Of a stretch of 14,732 bases of DNA, positions 14,546 through 14,732 are shown piece after piece; the first letter of the stretch is position 1, and each line of letters opens with the position of its first letter. The position numbers and the translations under genes were made by a program. The notes below the pieces were generated by a model. The model made no database searches, was not told the origin of the DNA, and saw only the letters and a program-made list of their open reading frames with translations. The stretch covers positions 1-14,732 of the forward strand of contig JAUNUP010000053.1 in the NCBI GenBank assembly GCA_030538115.1, in the 5' to 3' direction. The stretch is from Dermatophilus congolensis. Its GTDB lineage: Bacteria > Actinomycetota > Actinomycetes > Actinomycetales > Dermatophilaceae.

Positions 14546-14732
14546 GGCTACTCCTGACGAGTCGTGCGCCGAGCACCCGGTGGTGGGCGGGTCCCCGGCT
14601 GGAACCGCCCCCCCACCCCCCGGGCACCCCCGCACGACCCCCCCCCGGCACCCCCCCCGCGCGGAGCCGCGTGGCCCACGACGGCGCCACGGCCACGCCC
14701 CACGATGCCAACGCGGTGATCGCTGTCGAGGC
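14546..14732. other. Upstream region of the ABC operon with long C runs; no secure gene
   Basis: It contains C runs of 7 (14608-14614), 6 (14616-14621), 5 (14627-14631), 9 (14638-14646) and 8 (14651-14658). Runs of seven or more are not seen elsewhere in the window. Minus-strand frames are open to the edge; one ends in TAG at 14548-14550, two bases before the ATPase ATG, as an upstream operon gene would. Another, read from 14732, begins with a plausible hydrophobic tail (ASTAITALASWGVAVAPSW). Neither is Gly/Pro-balanced beyond the runs. The operon promoter, if here, is not recognisable. Confidence 0.4.

Noticed and set aside
14548..14732. Minus-strand open frame ending in TAG just before the ATPase start
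   Set aside because: Its position suits the tail of an upstream gene, but most of it is translated C-run sequence (Gly/Pro/Arg) and two other frames are equally open, so no CDS is called.
1..14732. CRISPR array, transposon ends, integrase or prophage genes
   Set aside because: No regularly spaced identical repeats, terminal inverted repeats with a transposase, or recombinase motifs were seen; the tandem repeats found are short and explained within genes or beside a terminator.

Overview
The window is high-GC DNA (roughly two-thirds G+C by eye, with strong G/C bias at third codon positions) with actinobacterial gene content. This includes a fused PutA without an N-terminal DNA-binding domain, a PadR-linked FtsX-type ABC transporter, GTG starts sitting 6-7 bases behind TANNNT boxes, and an RND permease with a long Thr/Pro-rich segment. 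A Micrococcales-type actinobacterium is my best guess. The family cannot be settled from these genes alone.

Layout, left to right. (1) 1-1312, minus: N-terminal 437 codons of an RND (AcrB/SwrC-like) efflux permease that runs off the left edge. After a normal porter-domain start it enters a large Gly/Pro, then Thr/Ala/Pro, then tetrapeptide-repeat insertion still open at the edge. (2) 1440-2531 and 2575-3240, plus: a 3-hydroxyisobutyryl-CoA hydrolase-type enzyme and a NodS-like methyltransferase. (3) 3260-6781, minus: bifunctional proline utilisation enzyme PutA. (4) 6782-7219: a 438-base divergent non-coding region with a putative putA promoter and several inverted repeats. (5) 7220-7633, plus: a small putative zinc-binding protein of unknown role. 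(6) 7672-7731: a very long near-perfect hairpin between convergent genes, with competing flanking repeats. (7) 7755-9158, minus, and 9280-10203, plus: a Na+/H+ antiporter-like carrier and a DedA-like membrane protein, divergent, each with a leaderless-type promoter. (8) 10278-14545, minus: a tight three-gene operon of ABC ATPase, 998-residue FtsX-type permease and PadR regulator. (9) 14546-14732: a stretch with C runs of up to nine bases, unlike the rest of the window, where no gene can be called securely.

Functionally the window mixes amino-acid catabolism (PutA for proline, the HIBYL-CoA hydrolase-type enzyme of valine breakdown) with envelope transport and stress functions. Only the ABC/PadR set is clearly an operon. 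The most unusual feature is the mucin-like, repeat-bearing insertion in the RND permease. The next most notable are the hairpin/repeat cluster at 7663-7758, the palindromes around the putA promoter and the orphan zinc-binding protein. I see no CRISPR array, insertion sequence, integrase, rRNA or tRNA gene.
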